Of a stretch of 64,000 nucleotides of DNA, positions 43,717 through 52,893 are shown piece by piece. Source of the DNA: Pacificitalea manganoxidans (GTDB lineage: Bacteria > Pseudomonadota > Alphaproteobacteria > Rhodobacterales > Rhodobacteraceae); the NCBI RefSeq assembly GCF_002504165.1, contig NZ_CP021405.1, forward strand, positions 1 through 64,000. The letters run 5' to 3'. A program made the translations under genes and the position numbers. The notes under the pieces were generated by a model. The model was given only the letters and a program-made list of their open reading frames with translations. It did not search any database and was not told the origin of the DNA. Position 1 is the first letter of the stretch; every line of letters starts with the position of its first letter.

Positions 43717-45083
43717 CAGCTGGCCTCCGCACGGGCGGTCGCGGGGACCGAGGCGCGGGCGATGGCGGCGGGGTCGACGCTTTCGATCTTCCACGCATGC
43801 GCCAGCAGATCGCGGGCCAGATCGGCCCCCACGACAAGCGCCGCCTGATCGGTAAATTTCACCTCCAGCTGCTCGTCGGACAACGGACGTTCGAGCGAGC
43901 CAAGCGCGCGTTCGACGTATTTCTCCAACGTGCTGCCATCCTCGAAGGTCACGACGATCCGCACCGAGGCCTCGTGCATCGCCGGATCGGTTTCGGCCTG
44001 CACCTTGTCGCGCAGGGCGATGATCTCGGGCAGGCGCACCACTTCGTCGGTAAACGCCGTGGGCGCCCCGTCGCCCCGCAGCAGCGCGCAGGCGGCGGAA
44101 TGATAGACCGAAAATTTGCCCTCCAGCCCGGTTTGCGGCGTGGTCTTGCCGGTCAGTTCCCGCACCAGCGGATGGGTGTATAGCTGCACGCCCGCAATCT
44201 GCGCCACGCGATCTGCGCCGATCTCCTCGCGGATCTGCTGGCAGCCGTCGATGGTGGGGTGGATGACGATACCGCAGGCATAGGGTTTATAGCTGTTCAG
44301 CGCCGCTTCCCAACGGCTGCCAAGCTCGCCCAGAACCTCGTCGTAATCCTGCTTCTCCGACGTGACATTGGCCCAGCCGCGCAGCGCTTCGATGCCTTGC
44401 AGCGAGCTGTCGTAACCGGCCTCGGCCAGCAGCGCGGCCTTCAGCCCGTTTTGTGCGGCGGCCCCGGGGTGGAAGCTTTTGGTCATGGTGCCGAACATCT
44501 CGCGCAGGCCCGCCGATTGGGTCGCGGCAAGGCTCAGCGCCCATTGCATCTGCTGCTGGCTCAGGCCCATCACCTTGCCGCACGCCGCCGCTGCGCCGAA
44601 CACGCCCGCCGTGCCGGTGATGTGCCAGCCCCGGTCGTAGTGATGCGGGTAGACGGCATTGGCGAGCCGACATTCGACCTCCACCCCGACGATCAGCGCG
44701 GTCAGAAACGTGGTGCCGCTCATCTCGCGGTGTTCGGCCAGCGCCAGCAGCGCGGAGGCCACGGGCCCGGCGGGGTGCACGATGGTTTTCAGATGCGTGT
44801 CGTCATAGTCCAGCACATGGCTGGAGATGCCGTTGACCAACGCCGCGTGCAGCGGGTCCAGCCGTTCCGTCCGCCCCAGCACCGTCGCCTCGCGCGGGCC
44901 GGAAAACGGCGATACCGCCCGCAGCGCGGCATCGACGGTTTCGTGATCGGCCCCGCCCACCGCGCAGCCCAGCCAGTTGACGAAGGTGCGCACACCCTCG
45001 CGGCGCACCTCGGCGGGGATGTCGGCATCGGTCAGCGCCACGATCCACGCAGCCAGTTCGGCGGTCACTTTGCGGTCGGTCAT
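43716..45083 (-). CDS. MmgE/PrpD-family protein (copy 1)
   Basis: 455 residues, standard length. Family landmarks are NGISSHVLDYDDTHLKTIVHPAGP, the GWHITGTAGVFGAAAACGK segment and MTKSFHPGAAAQNG with the conserved Lys and His. Known family activities are 2-methylcitrate dehydratase (PrpD), cis-aconitate decarboxylase and iminodisuccinate epimerase, all on polycarboxylates. It is overlapped by the downstream dehydrogenase start. It is quite different in sequence from the other four copies in the island, so a different substrate or step is likely. Confidence 0.9.
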   Translation of the reverse strand: MTDRKVTAELAAWIVALTDADIPAEVRREGVRTFVNWLGCAVGGADHETVDAALRAVSPFSGPREATVLGRTERLDPLHAALVNGISSHVLDYDDTHLKTIVHPAGPVASALLALAEHREMSGTTFLTALIVGVEVECRLANAVYPHHYDRGWHITGTAGVFGAAAACGKVMGLSQQQMQWALSLAATQSAGLREMFGTMTKSFHPGAAAQNGLKAALLAEAGYDSSLQGIEALRGWANVTSEKQDYDEVLGELGSRWEAALNSYKPYACGIVIHPTIDGCQQIREEIGADRVAQIAGVQLYTHPLVRELTGKTTPQTGLEGKFSVYHSAACALLRGDGAPTAFTDEVVRLPEIIALRDKVQAETDPAMHEASVRIVVTFEDGSTLEKYVERALGSLERPLSDEQLEVKFTDQAALVVGADLARDLLAHAWKIESVDPAAIARASVPATARAEAS

Positions 45084-45127
45084 CTGTTGGTCTTTCTTTT
45101 GTCAGGTCAGGCGTTTGTTGAGTGAAG

Positions 45128-46246
45128 TTACTGCGCGCGCGGACGGGCCAGCCTCCGCAGCAGGTTGTAGAGCCGGAACGCCGCCAGCACGGTCGAGCAG
45201 ACCAGAAAGATCCGCATGACGTGAAAGGCGGTGACGATTTCGGCGTCGAGATGCATGGCTTTGGCGGTGATGACCATTTCGGTCACGGCGGCGGGGGCAA
45301 GAGCGAGGAAAGCGGTGGTCAGCGGCAATCCCGTCGCCAGCGCCAGCAACTCCGCCCCGGCAAATGCCGCGACGATCATGAACAGCGCCACGACGATCCC
45401 GGCCAGCGCCACGCGCGGCAGCGTCACCAGAACCTCGCGCCGGAACCGGGTGCCCAGCCACGCGCCGATCAGCAGTTGCGCCAGCACGATCAACAGCGGC
45501 GGAATGGTGATCCGCGCCAGCCCGCTGGCCCCTACGGCGATGCTCAGAAACATCGGGCCGATCAGCCACGGGTTCGGCAAAGGCGTGTGTTTCAGCAGCC
45601 AGACCGTGCCAAAGGCGGCAAGGATCAGCAGCGGCAGCAGCAGCAGGCTCGCATCGCCCGGAACCGGGGCGGGGGCGGTGCCGCCCTGCCCATAGCTGAC
45701 CGCCAGCAACGGCACGATCGCCACGGTGCACGACACCCGCAGCGCATGGACGATAGCGACCGAGGCCGCATCCGCGCCCTTGTCCTTGGCCACGACCGCC
45801 ATATCGGCGACGCCGCCTGCGGCGGTGGCGAAAAACGCGGTCGAGGGGCTGCACCCGGCAAGCGGACGAAACAGCATCGCGCCCAGCATGGTATAGGCCA
45901 CGACATACACAGTGGCGCCCAGCATCGCGGGCGCCAGTGACAGGGTGGCCAGCAGGGTCGCGGGGGTAAAGCGCATGCCCACCGCCAGCCCGACCGCCAT
46001 CTGGCCCAGCTCGCGGCCCAGTGGCACGGAGGCCAGCCGCACCCCAAGCGCGGAAATGACGCCGCAGGCAAAAAACGGGCCCAGCATCCACGGCAGGGGC
46101 ATCCCCACCGCCGCGGCTGCGGCACCCGCCAGCAGCGCCACACCATAGGTCAGCGCCGCCCGCCGCCACCACAGCCCGTCCCGCCACCACGCACGAGGCG
46201 CGGCAGCGGCGGCTGGTGTGGCAGAAGGGCGGCGCGAGTCGGTCAT
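45128..46246 (-). CDS. AbrB-family membrane protein (PF05145 type)
   Basis: 372 residues with two homologous hydrophobic halves: LPWMLGPFFACGVISALG in the first, and NPWLIGPMFLSIAVGASG in the second. The TAAGGVADMAVVAKDKGAD and LAPAAVTEMVITAKAM segments are typical. This family is often mislabelled as a regulator or ammonia monooxygenase; it is a polytopic membrane protein, perhaps a carboxylate transporter. It starts 6 bases after the MmgE/PrpD copy 2 stop, so it is in the same operon. Confidence 0.85.
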   Translation of the reverse strand: MTDSRRPSATPAAAAAPRAWWRDGLWWRRAALTYGVALLAGAAAAAVGMPLPWMLGPFFACGVISALGVRLASVPLGRELGQMAVGLAVGMRFTPATLLATLSLAPAMLGATVYVVAYTMLGAMLFRPLAGCSPSTAFFATAAGGVADMAVVAKDKGADAASVAIVHALRVSCTVAIVPLLAVSYGQGGTAPAPVPGDASLLLLPLLILAAFGTVWLLKHTPLPNPWLIGPMFLSIAVGASGLARITIPPLLIVLAQLLIGAWLGTRFRREVLVTLPRVALAGIVVALFMIVAAFAGAELLALATGLPLTTAFLALAPAAVTEMVITAKAMHLDAEIVTAFHVMRIFLVCSTVLAAFRLYNLLRRLARPRAQ

Positions 46247-46252
46247 CGCGGA

Positions 46253-47695
46253 TCAGGCGCGCCGCAGCGCGCTCATCAGCTCATCAAGCGAGGATTGCGC
46301 CTCGAACCCGGACACCAGTTCCACCACCCGCTCGGCGCGGGACCGGTCCCAGCCTGCGAATTCGGCACATTCGTGGAACTTGCCCGCCACCTCGTCGAAG
46401 CTCATCGGATGGGCGGGGCTGCCCTTGCCGAAATCGGCCATGCCGGAAATGGTCCGCCCGTCCTTCAGCGTGATGTCGATATAGGTGGTCATCTTGTGAT
46501 AACCGGCCTTCTCGGCGCGGTCGTCGATGACGAAATCGACGCGGCGCAGCATCTCCTGCACATCGGCGCGGTTGACCACTTCGTCGGTGAACTCGTTGAG
46601 CCCGCCGCGCCCTTCGATCAGCAGGATCGCCATGCAGAACTGCATCGAGAACTTGGCCTGCAACTCGTTCGTGGGGCGATGGTGGATCAGCGCGTTCGGC
46701 ATGTTGGAATTGGTGCCGACGCGGACATGCTCGACCTGATCTGCGGTGATGTCGTTTTCACGGATCAGGCGCAGCATCTCGGTCATGCCGGGATGGGTGA
46801 GCGAGCCCGACGGATGCGGCTTGATCGACACGCCCGGCTCCTCGAAGGTCCACGGCGCGCCCAGCTTGCCGCGGATCGCACCGGCGTCATAGCCGCCGCC
46901 TGCCGCGCGGAAGAAGCCGCGCATCGCTTCCAGAATGTTCGGGCTGGCGGACCAGCCGTAGCCTGCCATTTCCACCGCGACGAGCCCGGATTCGGACGAA
47001 CGCCCGGCATGGAACGGCTTGGTCATGGTGCCGAAATTCTCGCGCAGACCGGCAGACTGGCTGCCCGCGATGGACAGCGCGCGCAGCATCGCGTCATGGT
47101 CGAGCCCGTGCAGACGCCCGCCCGCGCTCGCCGCAGCGAACGTGCCGCAGGTCGCCGTGGCGTGGAAGCCGGTCTGGTAGTGGCGCGGATTGATCGCCTC
47201 GGCGATCTTGCACTCGACCTCGACGCCCAGATGATAGGCCAGCATCACATCGGCACCCGACGCGCCCGTGGCCTCGCCCGCCGCCAGCGCCGCCGGCAAT
47301 GCCGGTGCGGTGGGGTGGGTCAGCAGCCCGTACACCCGGTCCGCCGCAACGGCCAGCTGCGTGTCATCGTAATCGTCGGCATGGATGCCCACACCGTTGG
47401 CGAATGCCGCAAACCGTGCCGCCACCTTGCGGTCAGAGCCGATCACGGTCGCCGGACCTTCGCCCAGATTGAGCGCATCCAGATGCTGCCGCACGATCCG
47501 CCCCGTTGCGGCGACGGAGCCCGACAGCGCAAGCCCGAGCCCATCGAGAATGGATTTCTTGCCATTCTCCACCACCACGGCGGGCAGGTCACTGACCTGC
47601 GTATTCAGGACAAAATTCGCCACCTCGGACGTGAGCCCCTCGCCCACCGTTTCCCAGGCCTGCGCCACGCTGTCATTGTCGACGATCTTGTTCAT
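46253..47695 (-). CDS. MmgE/PrpD-family protein (copy 2)
   Basis: 480 residues. Landmarks are ANGVGIHADDYDDTQLA, FHATATCGTFAAASAGGRLHG and MTKPFHAGRSSESG. It begins the minus-strand operon copy 2, AbrB protein, copy 1, dehydrogenase. GAGGAG precedes ATG 47695 by about 10 bases. A copy of the island's inverted repeat (47773-47789) lies 77 bases upstream. The precise reaction (dehydratase, decarboxylase or epimerase) cannot be told from motifs alone. Confidence 0.9.
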   Translation of the reverse strand: MNKIVDNDSVAQAWETVGEGLTSEVANFVLNTQVSDLPAVVVENGKKSILDGLGLALSGSVAATGRIVRQHLDALNLGEGPATVIGSDRKVAARFAAFANGVGIHADDYDDTQLAVAADRVYGLLTHPTAPALPAALAAGEATGASGADVMLAYHLGVEVECKIAEAINPRHYQTGFHATATCGTFAAASAGGRLHGLDHDAMLRALSIAGSQSAGLRENFGTMTKPFHAGRSSESGLVAVEMAGYGWSASPNILEAMRGFFRAAGGGYDAGAIRGKLGAPWTFEEPGVSIKPHPSGSLTHPGMTEMLRLIRENDITADQVEHVRVGTNSNMPNALIHHRPTNELQAKFSMQFCMAILLIEGRGGLNEFTDEVVNRADVQEMLRRVDFVIDDRAEKAGYHKMTTYIDITLKDGRTISGMADFGKGSPAHPMSFDEVAGKFHECAEFAGWDRSRAERVVELVSGFEAQSSLDELMSALRRA

Positions 47696-47772
47696 GCTGT
47701 CTTACTCCTCATCCAGCGTCACCGATTACGGCTCGTCACCTCTCCCGAGCAGGTAACGGAATCTTTTGTAGA

Positions 47773-47789
47773 TTGTCAACAGTTAGCGA
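47773..47789. promoter_or_regulatory. Candidate operator TTGTC-N7-AGCGA (site B)
   Basis: A weaker member of the 17-base inverted-repeat family; the left half TTGTCAAC is intact and the right half degenerate. It lies upstream of the copy 2 operon. Confidence 0.45.
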
Positions 47790-47861
47790 AATGTCTGCCG
47801 CTGGTTGTCGCAGTGTCTGCACCTGACCGCTGAGGGCCGCTGACCCGCCTCTCTCTGGCGC

Positions 47862-47896
47862 AAAAAACCAAGGCCCCGCCTGTCGCGGCGGGGCCT
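47862..47896 (-). terminator. Intrinsic terminator of MmgE/PrpD copy 3
   Basis: A 10-bp stem AGGCCCCGCC / GGCGGGGCCT with a 6-base loop, followed on the minus strand by TGGTTTTTTG. It lies 7 bases beyond the stop at 47904. Confidence 0.85.
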
Positions 47897-47903
47897 GCAT
47901 GAG

Positions 47904-49289
47904 TCAGGCGCCAAGCCGCGCCAGCGGGCTGGCGTCAAACCGCGCATCGCTGTCAAAGATCGACGCGGCAAAGGATGACAACTCCGCCGCCGCCTCCCCG
48001 CGCCGCCCGGCAAAGCTGAGATTCGCGGCGGCCTTGTCGCGCAATTCGTCGCGGCTCAGCGGCTCTTTCACCCCGCCGCGCAATTGCGGCTGGCGTTCTT
48101 CGACGACAGTGCCATCGGTCAGTTCGGCGCGGATATGGCCGGTGTAGTTCAACGGGTATTCGTCATCGGGGTCGATGACGTAGGACACCTTCGCCGCCAG
48201 CGCGCGGGCTTCGGGGTCTTGCACCGCCGCTTCGGTGAATTCCGCCAGCCCCGCCCCGCCATGGATCAGCCCGGCGGCAATGGTGTAGGGCGAAGAGAAC
48301 TTCGCCGCATAGGCCGTCGGCGGCGCCTGTTTCAGATCCAGCGGTTCCCACAGCCGATGCACCGTGCCCTCGCCCACATTGCAGGTCATGCGCACAATCT
48401 GATCGGGGGTGATGCCGCGGGCCTTCAGCCGCACCGCGCAGTCGATGAACGGCTGGGTCATGGTCCCGCAGGCATAGGGTTTGAACGCCACGTTGGCGGC
48501 CTCCCAGCGGGTGCCCAGATCGTCCAGCAGCGGCGCGAAATCCGGCGTGATCGACGGCGCGAAGGCCGCGTAAAGCCCATGCACGCCTTCGAACACCGTC
48601 TGCGGCCCGCGAAAGCCCGCCGCGCCCATCTGCGCCGCCCGCAACCCCGATTGCGCCGCCCAGCCCGCATGCATCCGCTTGGTCCAGCTGCCATCGGCAA
48701 GGTATTCGATGATGCCCGCCGCCATCGATGCGGCCACGCCCAGCGTGTCGCGGATCTGCTCAGGCGTCTGGCGCATTGCGGCAGCGACGCCCGCCGCCGC
48801 GCCCATCGTGCCCATGATCGCCGTCGGGTGGAATCCGGCCTTATGCGTGGCCTTGCCCGCGACCAGCCCCAGCCGGTTGCAGATCTCGGTCCCCACGACC
48901 AGACCCCGCGCCACGTCGCGCGCGGGCAGCGACAGCGCCTCGCCCGCTGCGAACAGCGCGGGCACGATCACCACGCCCGCATGCATCGGGCAGCCCTCGA
49001 ACGTGTTGTCGTAATCCTCGCCATGGCCGCAGGTGCCGTTGATCAGCGCGGCGGCGGCGCTTTCGCGCCCTTCGGGCAGACCCCAGACGGTGCAATTTCC
49101 CGGCGTGGCAAAGGCCGTGCGCGCCGCGCGGCCATAATCGGTATCAAGCGCGGCAACCGACAGGCCCACGGTATCCAGCACCGTGTCCTCGGTCGCGCTG
49201 CGCGCGCGTGGGTCGATATCGTCGAGCGTCAGCCCGGCGATCCAGTTGGCAAGTGTGGCCGAAACCGTTGCGTTCGACTGATCGTTCAT
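47904..49289 (-). CDS. MmgE/PrpD-family protein (copy 3)
   Basis: 461 residues from ATG 49289 (AGGGA about 8 bases upstream; ATG 49298 is also possible). Landmarks are NGTCGHGEDYDNTFEGCPMH, GFHPTAIMGTMGAAAGVAAAM and WTKRMHAGWAAQSG with the conserved Lys/His. It is transcribed alone, with a terminator after it, divergent from the SDR at 49494. The inverted repeat site A (49425-49441) lies between the two genes and could control both. Confidence 0.9.
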   Translation of the reverse strand: MNDQSNATVSATLANWIAGLTLDDIDPRARSATEDTVLDTVGLSVAALDTDYGRAARTAFATPGNCTVWGLPEGRESAAAALINGTCGHGEDYDNTFEGCPMHAGVVIVPALFAAGEALSLPARDVARGLVVGTEICNRLGLVAGKATHKAGFHPTAIMGTMGAAAGVAAAMRQTPEQIRDTLGVAASMAAGIIEYLADGSWTKRMHAGWAAQSGLRAAQMGAAGFRGPQTVFEGVHGLYAAFAPSITPDFAPLLDDLGTRWEAANVAFKPYACGTMTQPFIDCAVRLKARGITPDQIVRMTCNVGEGTVHRLWEPLDLKQAPPTAYAAKFSSPYTIAAGLIHGGAGLAEFTEAAVQDPEARALAAKVSYVIDPDDEYPLNYTGHIRAELTDGTVVEERQPQLRGGVKEPLSRDELRDKAAANLSFAGRRGEAAAELSSFAASIFDSDARFDASPLARLGA

Positions 49290-49424
49290 CTGCGTCATCC
49301 CTGATCTGACGGGCACGCCCGGCGCGGGGCTGGCCGCGGCGGCGCATCCGGCGCCGGTTGCCGACGCACTACACGAACCGGGGTCCTCCGCCCGGTGGGC
49401 GCAAACTTCCACTGCCCTGTCTGA

Positions 49425-49441
49425 TTGTCAACATTTGACGA
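49425..49441. promoter_or_regulatory. Candidate operator TTGTCAACATTTGACGA (site A)
   Basis: A near-perfect inverted repeat (TTGTC / GACGA around 7 bases; the core TGTCAA-CAT-TTGACG is symmetric) between the divergent MmgE/PrpD copy 3 and SDR genes. Confidence 0.6.
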
Positions 49442-49493
49442 TTCCGGGGCGAGCGGTCATATCTTGGCGCGCAACCAGCAGGGAGAACCGCAG

Positions 49494-50258
49494 ATGACCG
49501 CCACCGGCACAGAGCTTCAGTCGCTTCATGGAAAGGTGGCGCTAGTCACTGGCGCATCGCGCAGGATCGGGCGCGCCACGGCGCTGGGACTGGCACGGCA
49601 CGGCGCGGATGTGGTGATCACCGCCCGCTCCGCCCGCGATGAGATCGACGCCGTCGCCGCCGAGATTACCGCGATGGGGCGGCGCACCGCCGTGGTCATG
49701 GGCGATGTCGCGGACGAAGACGACGCCACCCGCATGGCAGCCGAGGCGAAATCGGCCTTCGGTCGGATCGACGTGCTGGTGAACAACGCGGCGATCCGGC
49801 GGCAGGTGCCGATGCTGGAAATGGGGCTGAAGGATTGGCGCGAGATCACGGGCGTCATCCTCGACGGCGCGTTTTTGATGAGCCGCGAGGTGCTGCGCGT
49901 CATGACCACGCAGGACACGGGCGGGACAATCGTCAATATCGGCGGGCTGACCGGCCATACCGGGGCCAAGAACCGTGCCCATGTCTGCGCCGCCAAGGCC
50001 GGGATCGTCGGGCTGACCAAGGCCGTGGCGGTGGAATTCGCGGATCGCGGCATCACCGCCAACTGCCTTGTGCCCGGCAAGATCGGCGGTCCTCGCTCGG
50101 CCACGTCCGGGGCCTCGCCCATCGAGACCAAGATCCCGCTGGGCCGCGAAGGCACGGTAGACGAAGCCGCCGCTATGGTGGTCGCGCTGTGCCTGCCGCA
50201 GGCGCGGTTCATGACCGGGCAGACGGTGCATGTGTCGGGGGGGCTTTACCTGCCCTGA
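49494..50258 (+). CDS. Atypical SDR-family protein lacking catalytic Ser and Tyr
   Basis: 254 residues from ATG 49494 (GGGAGA site). The Rossmann loop TGASRRIG, the NNAAIR segment and MTGQTVHVSGG mark an SDR. Where the catalytic Ser should be, the sequence reads NIGGLTG. Where YxxxK should be, it reads HVCAAK: Lys is kept, Tyr is Val with His next to it. Either the enzyme uses different chemistry or it no longer acts as a dehydrogenase. It lies in the middle of the MmgE/PrpD cluster and shares a control region with copy 3. Confidence 0.85.
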   Translation: MTATGTELQSLHGKVALVTGASRRIGRATALGLARHGADVVITARSARDEIDAVAAEITAMGRRTAVVMGDVADEDDATRMAAEAKSAFGRIDVLVNNAAIRRQVPMLEMGLKDWREITGVILDGAFLMSREVLRVMTTQDTGGTIVNIGGLTGHTGAKNRAHVCAAKAGIVGLTKAVAVEFADRGITANCLVPGKIGGPRSATSGASPIETKIPLGREGTVDEAAAMVVALCLPQARFMTGQTVHVSGGLYLP

Positions 50259-50281
50259 TACCGGATGGCGCGCGTGGCGGG

Positions 50282-51649
50282 CTATGCCGCCGGGCGCATC
50301 GCCGCGACCATCGCGTTCAGGTCAGGGGCCTGCCCGACCTCGCGCAGCGCGGCGATGAACCCATCCGCCCCGGTGCGGCCCAGAACCGGCCCCACCAGAT
50401 CGCGGGCCTTGGCCTCCACCTCCGACGCGGACATCGGGTTTTCCGGCGTGCCCTGCACCGCGCGGGCATGATGGCGCAGCCGCCGCCCGTCGGTGCAATC
50501 GATCTCCACAATCGCCTGACGCGCCGGGACCGCATGCGTCAATTCCCGGCTCGGCACCGCGGTCATGCGCGCGCGCAACGCGAGCACAGCGGGGTCTTGC
50601 ATCCGGGCATGGTCATGGCAGCTGGCAAAGCTCACCCCCCCATCGATCAGCGCAATCGCCAGCAGATGTTGCAGACAGATATCGGGCATGTCGCGGCCAT
50701 CGACGATGGGCAGCCGGTCGTCGGGCATGATCGCGCGCAGCGCCGCCACATCGTCTGCCCCGATCCCGTGATCGGCGATCAGCGCCGTCACCGCGTCCAG
50801 CGCCGCTTGGATCGGCGATCCGACGCACCATTTCTTGATCGAGCCGCGCATGATTTCGAATTGCTGGCCCAGCCCATCGGTCAGCGCACCGGGATCGGCC
50901 CGCTCGGCAAAGGCCGACAGATAGGAATGCGGCCCCGTCAGCGCACCGTCGCAGCCGCTCGCGCCTGACGCCACGAAGAGCGCCGCGAACACACCGTTGC
51001 GGGCGCCCATTCCGCCAAAATCAAAGGCCTTCTCCACATGTTCATGGTCGCGCTGCCAATAGGCAATGCCCGACGCCTGTTGCGTGGCATAGGACAGCGC
51101 ATGTTCGCAGTGCCGCGCATCCAGCCCCGCCAGCGTGGCGGCGGCGGCGGCGGCGCCGAAATTCGCGCCGAGGCAATGGGTCGAATGGGTGCCGGTGCGC
51201 GGCCCGCTATAGCCAAGCGCCAGCGTCGCCCGTGCGCCGACATCATAGCCCGCCGCGATCCCGCGCAGCAGGGCCGCGCCGGACAGGCCGCGATGCTCCG
51301 CCACCGCAAGCGCGGCAGGCACCACCGCGCAGCCGGGATGAAACCGCCCCGCCAGATGCGAATCGTCGGTTTCATCGGCATGGGCGGCCATCGCTCCCGC
51401 AAACGCGGCCTCCACCGGCGGCAGCCACAGCGCCGTGCCCGGCAGAGAGGCGCGGCCCTCTCCGGCCCCGGCGTAGCTCATGACATAGCTGCGCGCGCGA
51501 GTACCGGCCTTCAAAGCCTGCCCGCTGATCATGGCGGCGAGCGTGTCGAGCAGATGCAGGCGCGTTTTCTCGGCCACCTCTTCGGGCAGCGCGGCGGCGG
51601 CGGCCTGCGCCAGATGTTGCGCGACAATCGCGGTCGTGTCCTGCGTCAT
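50282..51649 (-). CDS. MmgE/PrpD-family protein (copy 4)
   Basis: 455 residues from ATG 51649 (GGAGA site). Landmarks are AAHADETDDSHLAGRFHPGCAVVP, GTHSTHCLGANFGAAAAAATLAG and a diverged VEKAFDFGGMGARNG in place of the usual TKxxHAG segment. This is the most diverged of the copies in that region: the Lys is kept, but the following His is replaced (KAFDFGG). It diverges from the tctC gene at 51838, with the perfect inverted repeat site C between them. Confidence 0.88.
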   Translation of the reverse strand: MTQDTTAIVAQHLAQAAAAALPEEVAEKTRLHLLDTLAAMISGQALKAGTRARSYVMSYAGAGEGRASLPGTALWLPPVEAAFAGAMAAHADETDDSHLAGRFHPGCAVVPAALAVAEHRGLSGAALLRGIAAGYDVGARATLALGYSGPRTGTHSTHCLGANFGAAAAAATLAGLDARHCEHALSYATQQASGIAYWQRDHEHVEKAFDFGGMGARNGVFAALFVASGASGCDGALTGPHSYLSAFAERADPGALTDGLGQQFEIMRGSIKKWCVGSPIQAALDAVTALIADHGIGADDVAALRAIMPDDRLPIVDGRDMPDICLQHLLAIALIDGGVSFASCHDHARMQDPAVLALRARMTAVPSRELTHAVPARQAIVEIDCTDGRRLRHHARAVQGTPENPMSASEVEAKARDLVGPVLGRTGADGFIAALREVGQAPDLNAMVAAMRPAA

Positions 51650-51744
51650 GCGGGGTCTCCATAAGGCGGTGGGCGCGGTCGAAACCCGCCGGGACCAAGG
51701 GCCCGGATCACCGGATATGCGACCGCGCGGCGAGCATCTGCCAA

Positions 51745-51761
51745 TTGTCGGCAGTTGACAA
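51745..51761. promoter_or_regulatory. Candidate operator TTGTCGGCAGTTGACAA (site C)
   Basis: A perfect 5-7-5 inverted repeat (TTGTC / GACAA) between MmgE/PrpD copy 4 (start 51649) and tctC (start 51838). It is the best-conserved member of the island's repeated site. Confidence 0.65.
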
Positions 51762-51837
51762 GTGGGCGGCAAGTTGGGAGTTTCCCTGCAGACCAGACGG
51801 CTGACCGGGCCGCCTGCTCGAAAGGGAGGAATAAAAA

Positions 51838-52806
51838 ATGAACCGTATGATTCGTGCGATGAGCGGGGTCGCGGCCTTGGCCGTGCTCAGCTTTGGTGCC
51901 GCCGCGCCCGCCGCGGCACAGGACTATCCCCATGACACCGTGACGCTGGTCACCCATTCGCGTGCCGGGGGCGGCACCGATGTGTTCCTGCGGGAAATGA
52001 CGAAATATCTGGGCGAGTATCTCGGCGCGGGGTTCGTCGTGGAAAACGTCCGCGGCGGCTCGGGCGCCAAGGCGATGGCCAAGCTGGCGCAAGCCCCGGC
52101 GGATGGCTCGATCTTCTATGGGACCACGCCGACCTTCATCAACACGTCGCTGCTGTCGAACCCCGAATACACCTACAAAGACCTGTCGGCGGTGGCCAAC
52201 GTGTTCCTTGACCCGCAGGTCGTCTACGTTCGCGCCGACAGCCCGTTCCAGACCCTGACCGAGGTGGTCGAAGCCGCCAATGCAGAGCCCGGATCGGTCG
52301 TCTTCGGCGTCACCACGCCCGGTTCGCTCGACCGGCAGGTGATGGAGAAGTTCAAGCAGCTGACCGGCGTGCAGGCCCCGGTCATCACCCATGATGGCGG
52401 CGGCGAGCTGCTGATCTCCGTGCTCAACGGCACCGCCGCGCTGGGGATCGGCGAGGTGCAGGAACTCGACGCGCAGCTTGACGCGGGCGAGGTGCGTTTG
52501 ATCACCACCTACACCAAGGAACGTCTGGACCAGTTCCCCGATGTGCCCACCGCACAGGAACAGGATATCGATCTGGTCGTGAACAAGTTCCGCGGCATCG
52601 CCGGTCCCGCCGGTCTGCCCGACGAGATCTACGAGAAGTGGGAAACCGCGCTGCAGGCGGTGCTCGAAGACGACGCCTTCAAGGAATGGTATTCCGCGCA
52701 GGCGCTGGTGCCGAACTTCATGCCGCATGAGGAATACGACCAGTTCTTGGCGGACTTCGCCGAAGAACAGCAGGCCTTCTTCGAAGAATACGGCATCGTC
52801 GAATAA
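51838..52806 (+). CDS. tctC: Tripartite tricarboxylate transporter binding protein (TctC family), set 1
   Basis: A 322-residue periplasmic protein with a signal peptide (cleavage after AAA in PAAAQDYP). The TctC hallmark HSRAGGGTDVFLREM near residue 40 and NVRGGSGAKAMAKLAQAPADG are present. GGGAGGAA precedes the ATG. It leads the operon tctC, tctB, tctA and MmgE/PrpD copy 5, so the imported acid is probably a substrate of that enzyme. Confidence 0.93.
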   Translation: MNRMIRAMSGVAALAVLSFGAAAPAAAQDYPHDTVTLVTHSRAGGGTDVFLREMTKYLGEYLGAGFVVENVRGGSGAKAMAKLAQAPADGSIFYGTTPTFINTSLLSNPEYTYKDLSAVANVFLDPQVVYVRADSPFQTLTEVVEAANAEPGSVVFGVTTPGSLDRQVMEKFKQLTGVQAPVITHDGGGELLISVLNGTAALGIGEVQELDAQLDAGEVRLITTYTKERLDQFPDVPTAQEQDIDLVVNKFRGIAGPAGLPDEIYEKWETALQAVLEDDAFKEWYSAQALVPNFMPHEEYDQFLADFAEEQQAFFEEYGIVE

Positions 52807-52817
52807 GACGCGCCCGC

Positions 52818-52869
52818 ACCCCGCCCGTGGCCCGGCCCCCGTTTGGTGGGGCCGGAGGACGGGCGGGGT
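52818..52869 (+). terminator. Long GC-rich stem-loop between tctC and tctB
   Basis: The outer arms ACCCCGCCCGT / ACGGGCGGGGT (11 bp) enclose the inner arms CCGGCCCC / GGGGCCGG (8 bp) with an 8-base loop. It starts 12 bases after the tctC stop; no T-run. Confidence 0.65.
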
Positions 52870-52893
52870 TTGCCGGGCGAGGGGAGCCACGAC

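Noticed and set aside
45128-46246. AbrB-type transcription regulator
   Set aside because: The protein is polytopic with two hydrophobic halves; the family name is shared by accident with the DNA-binding AbrB.
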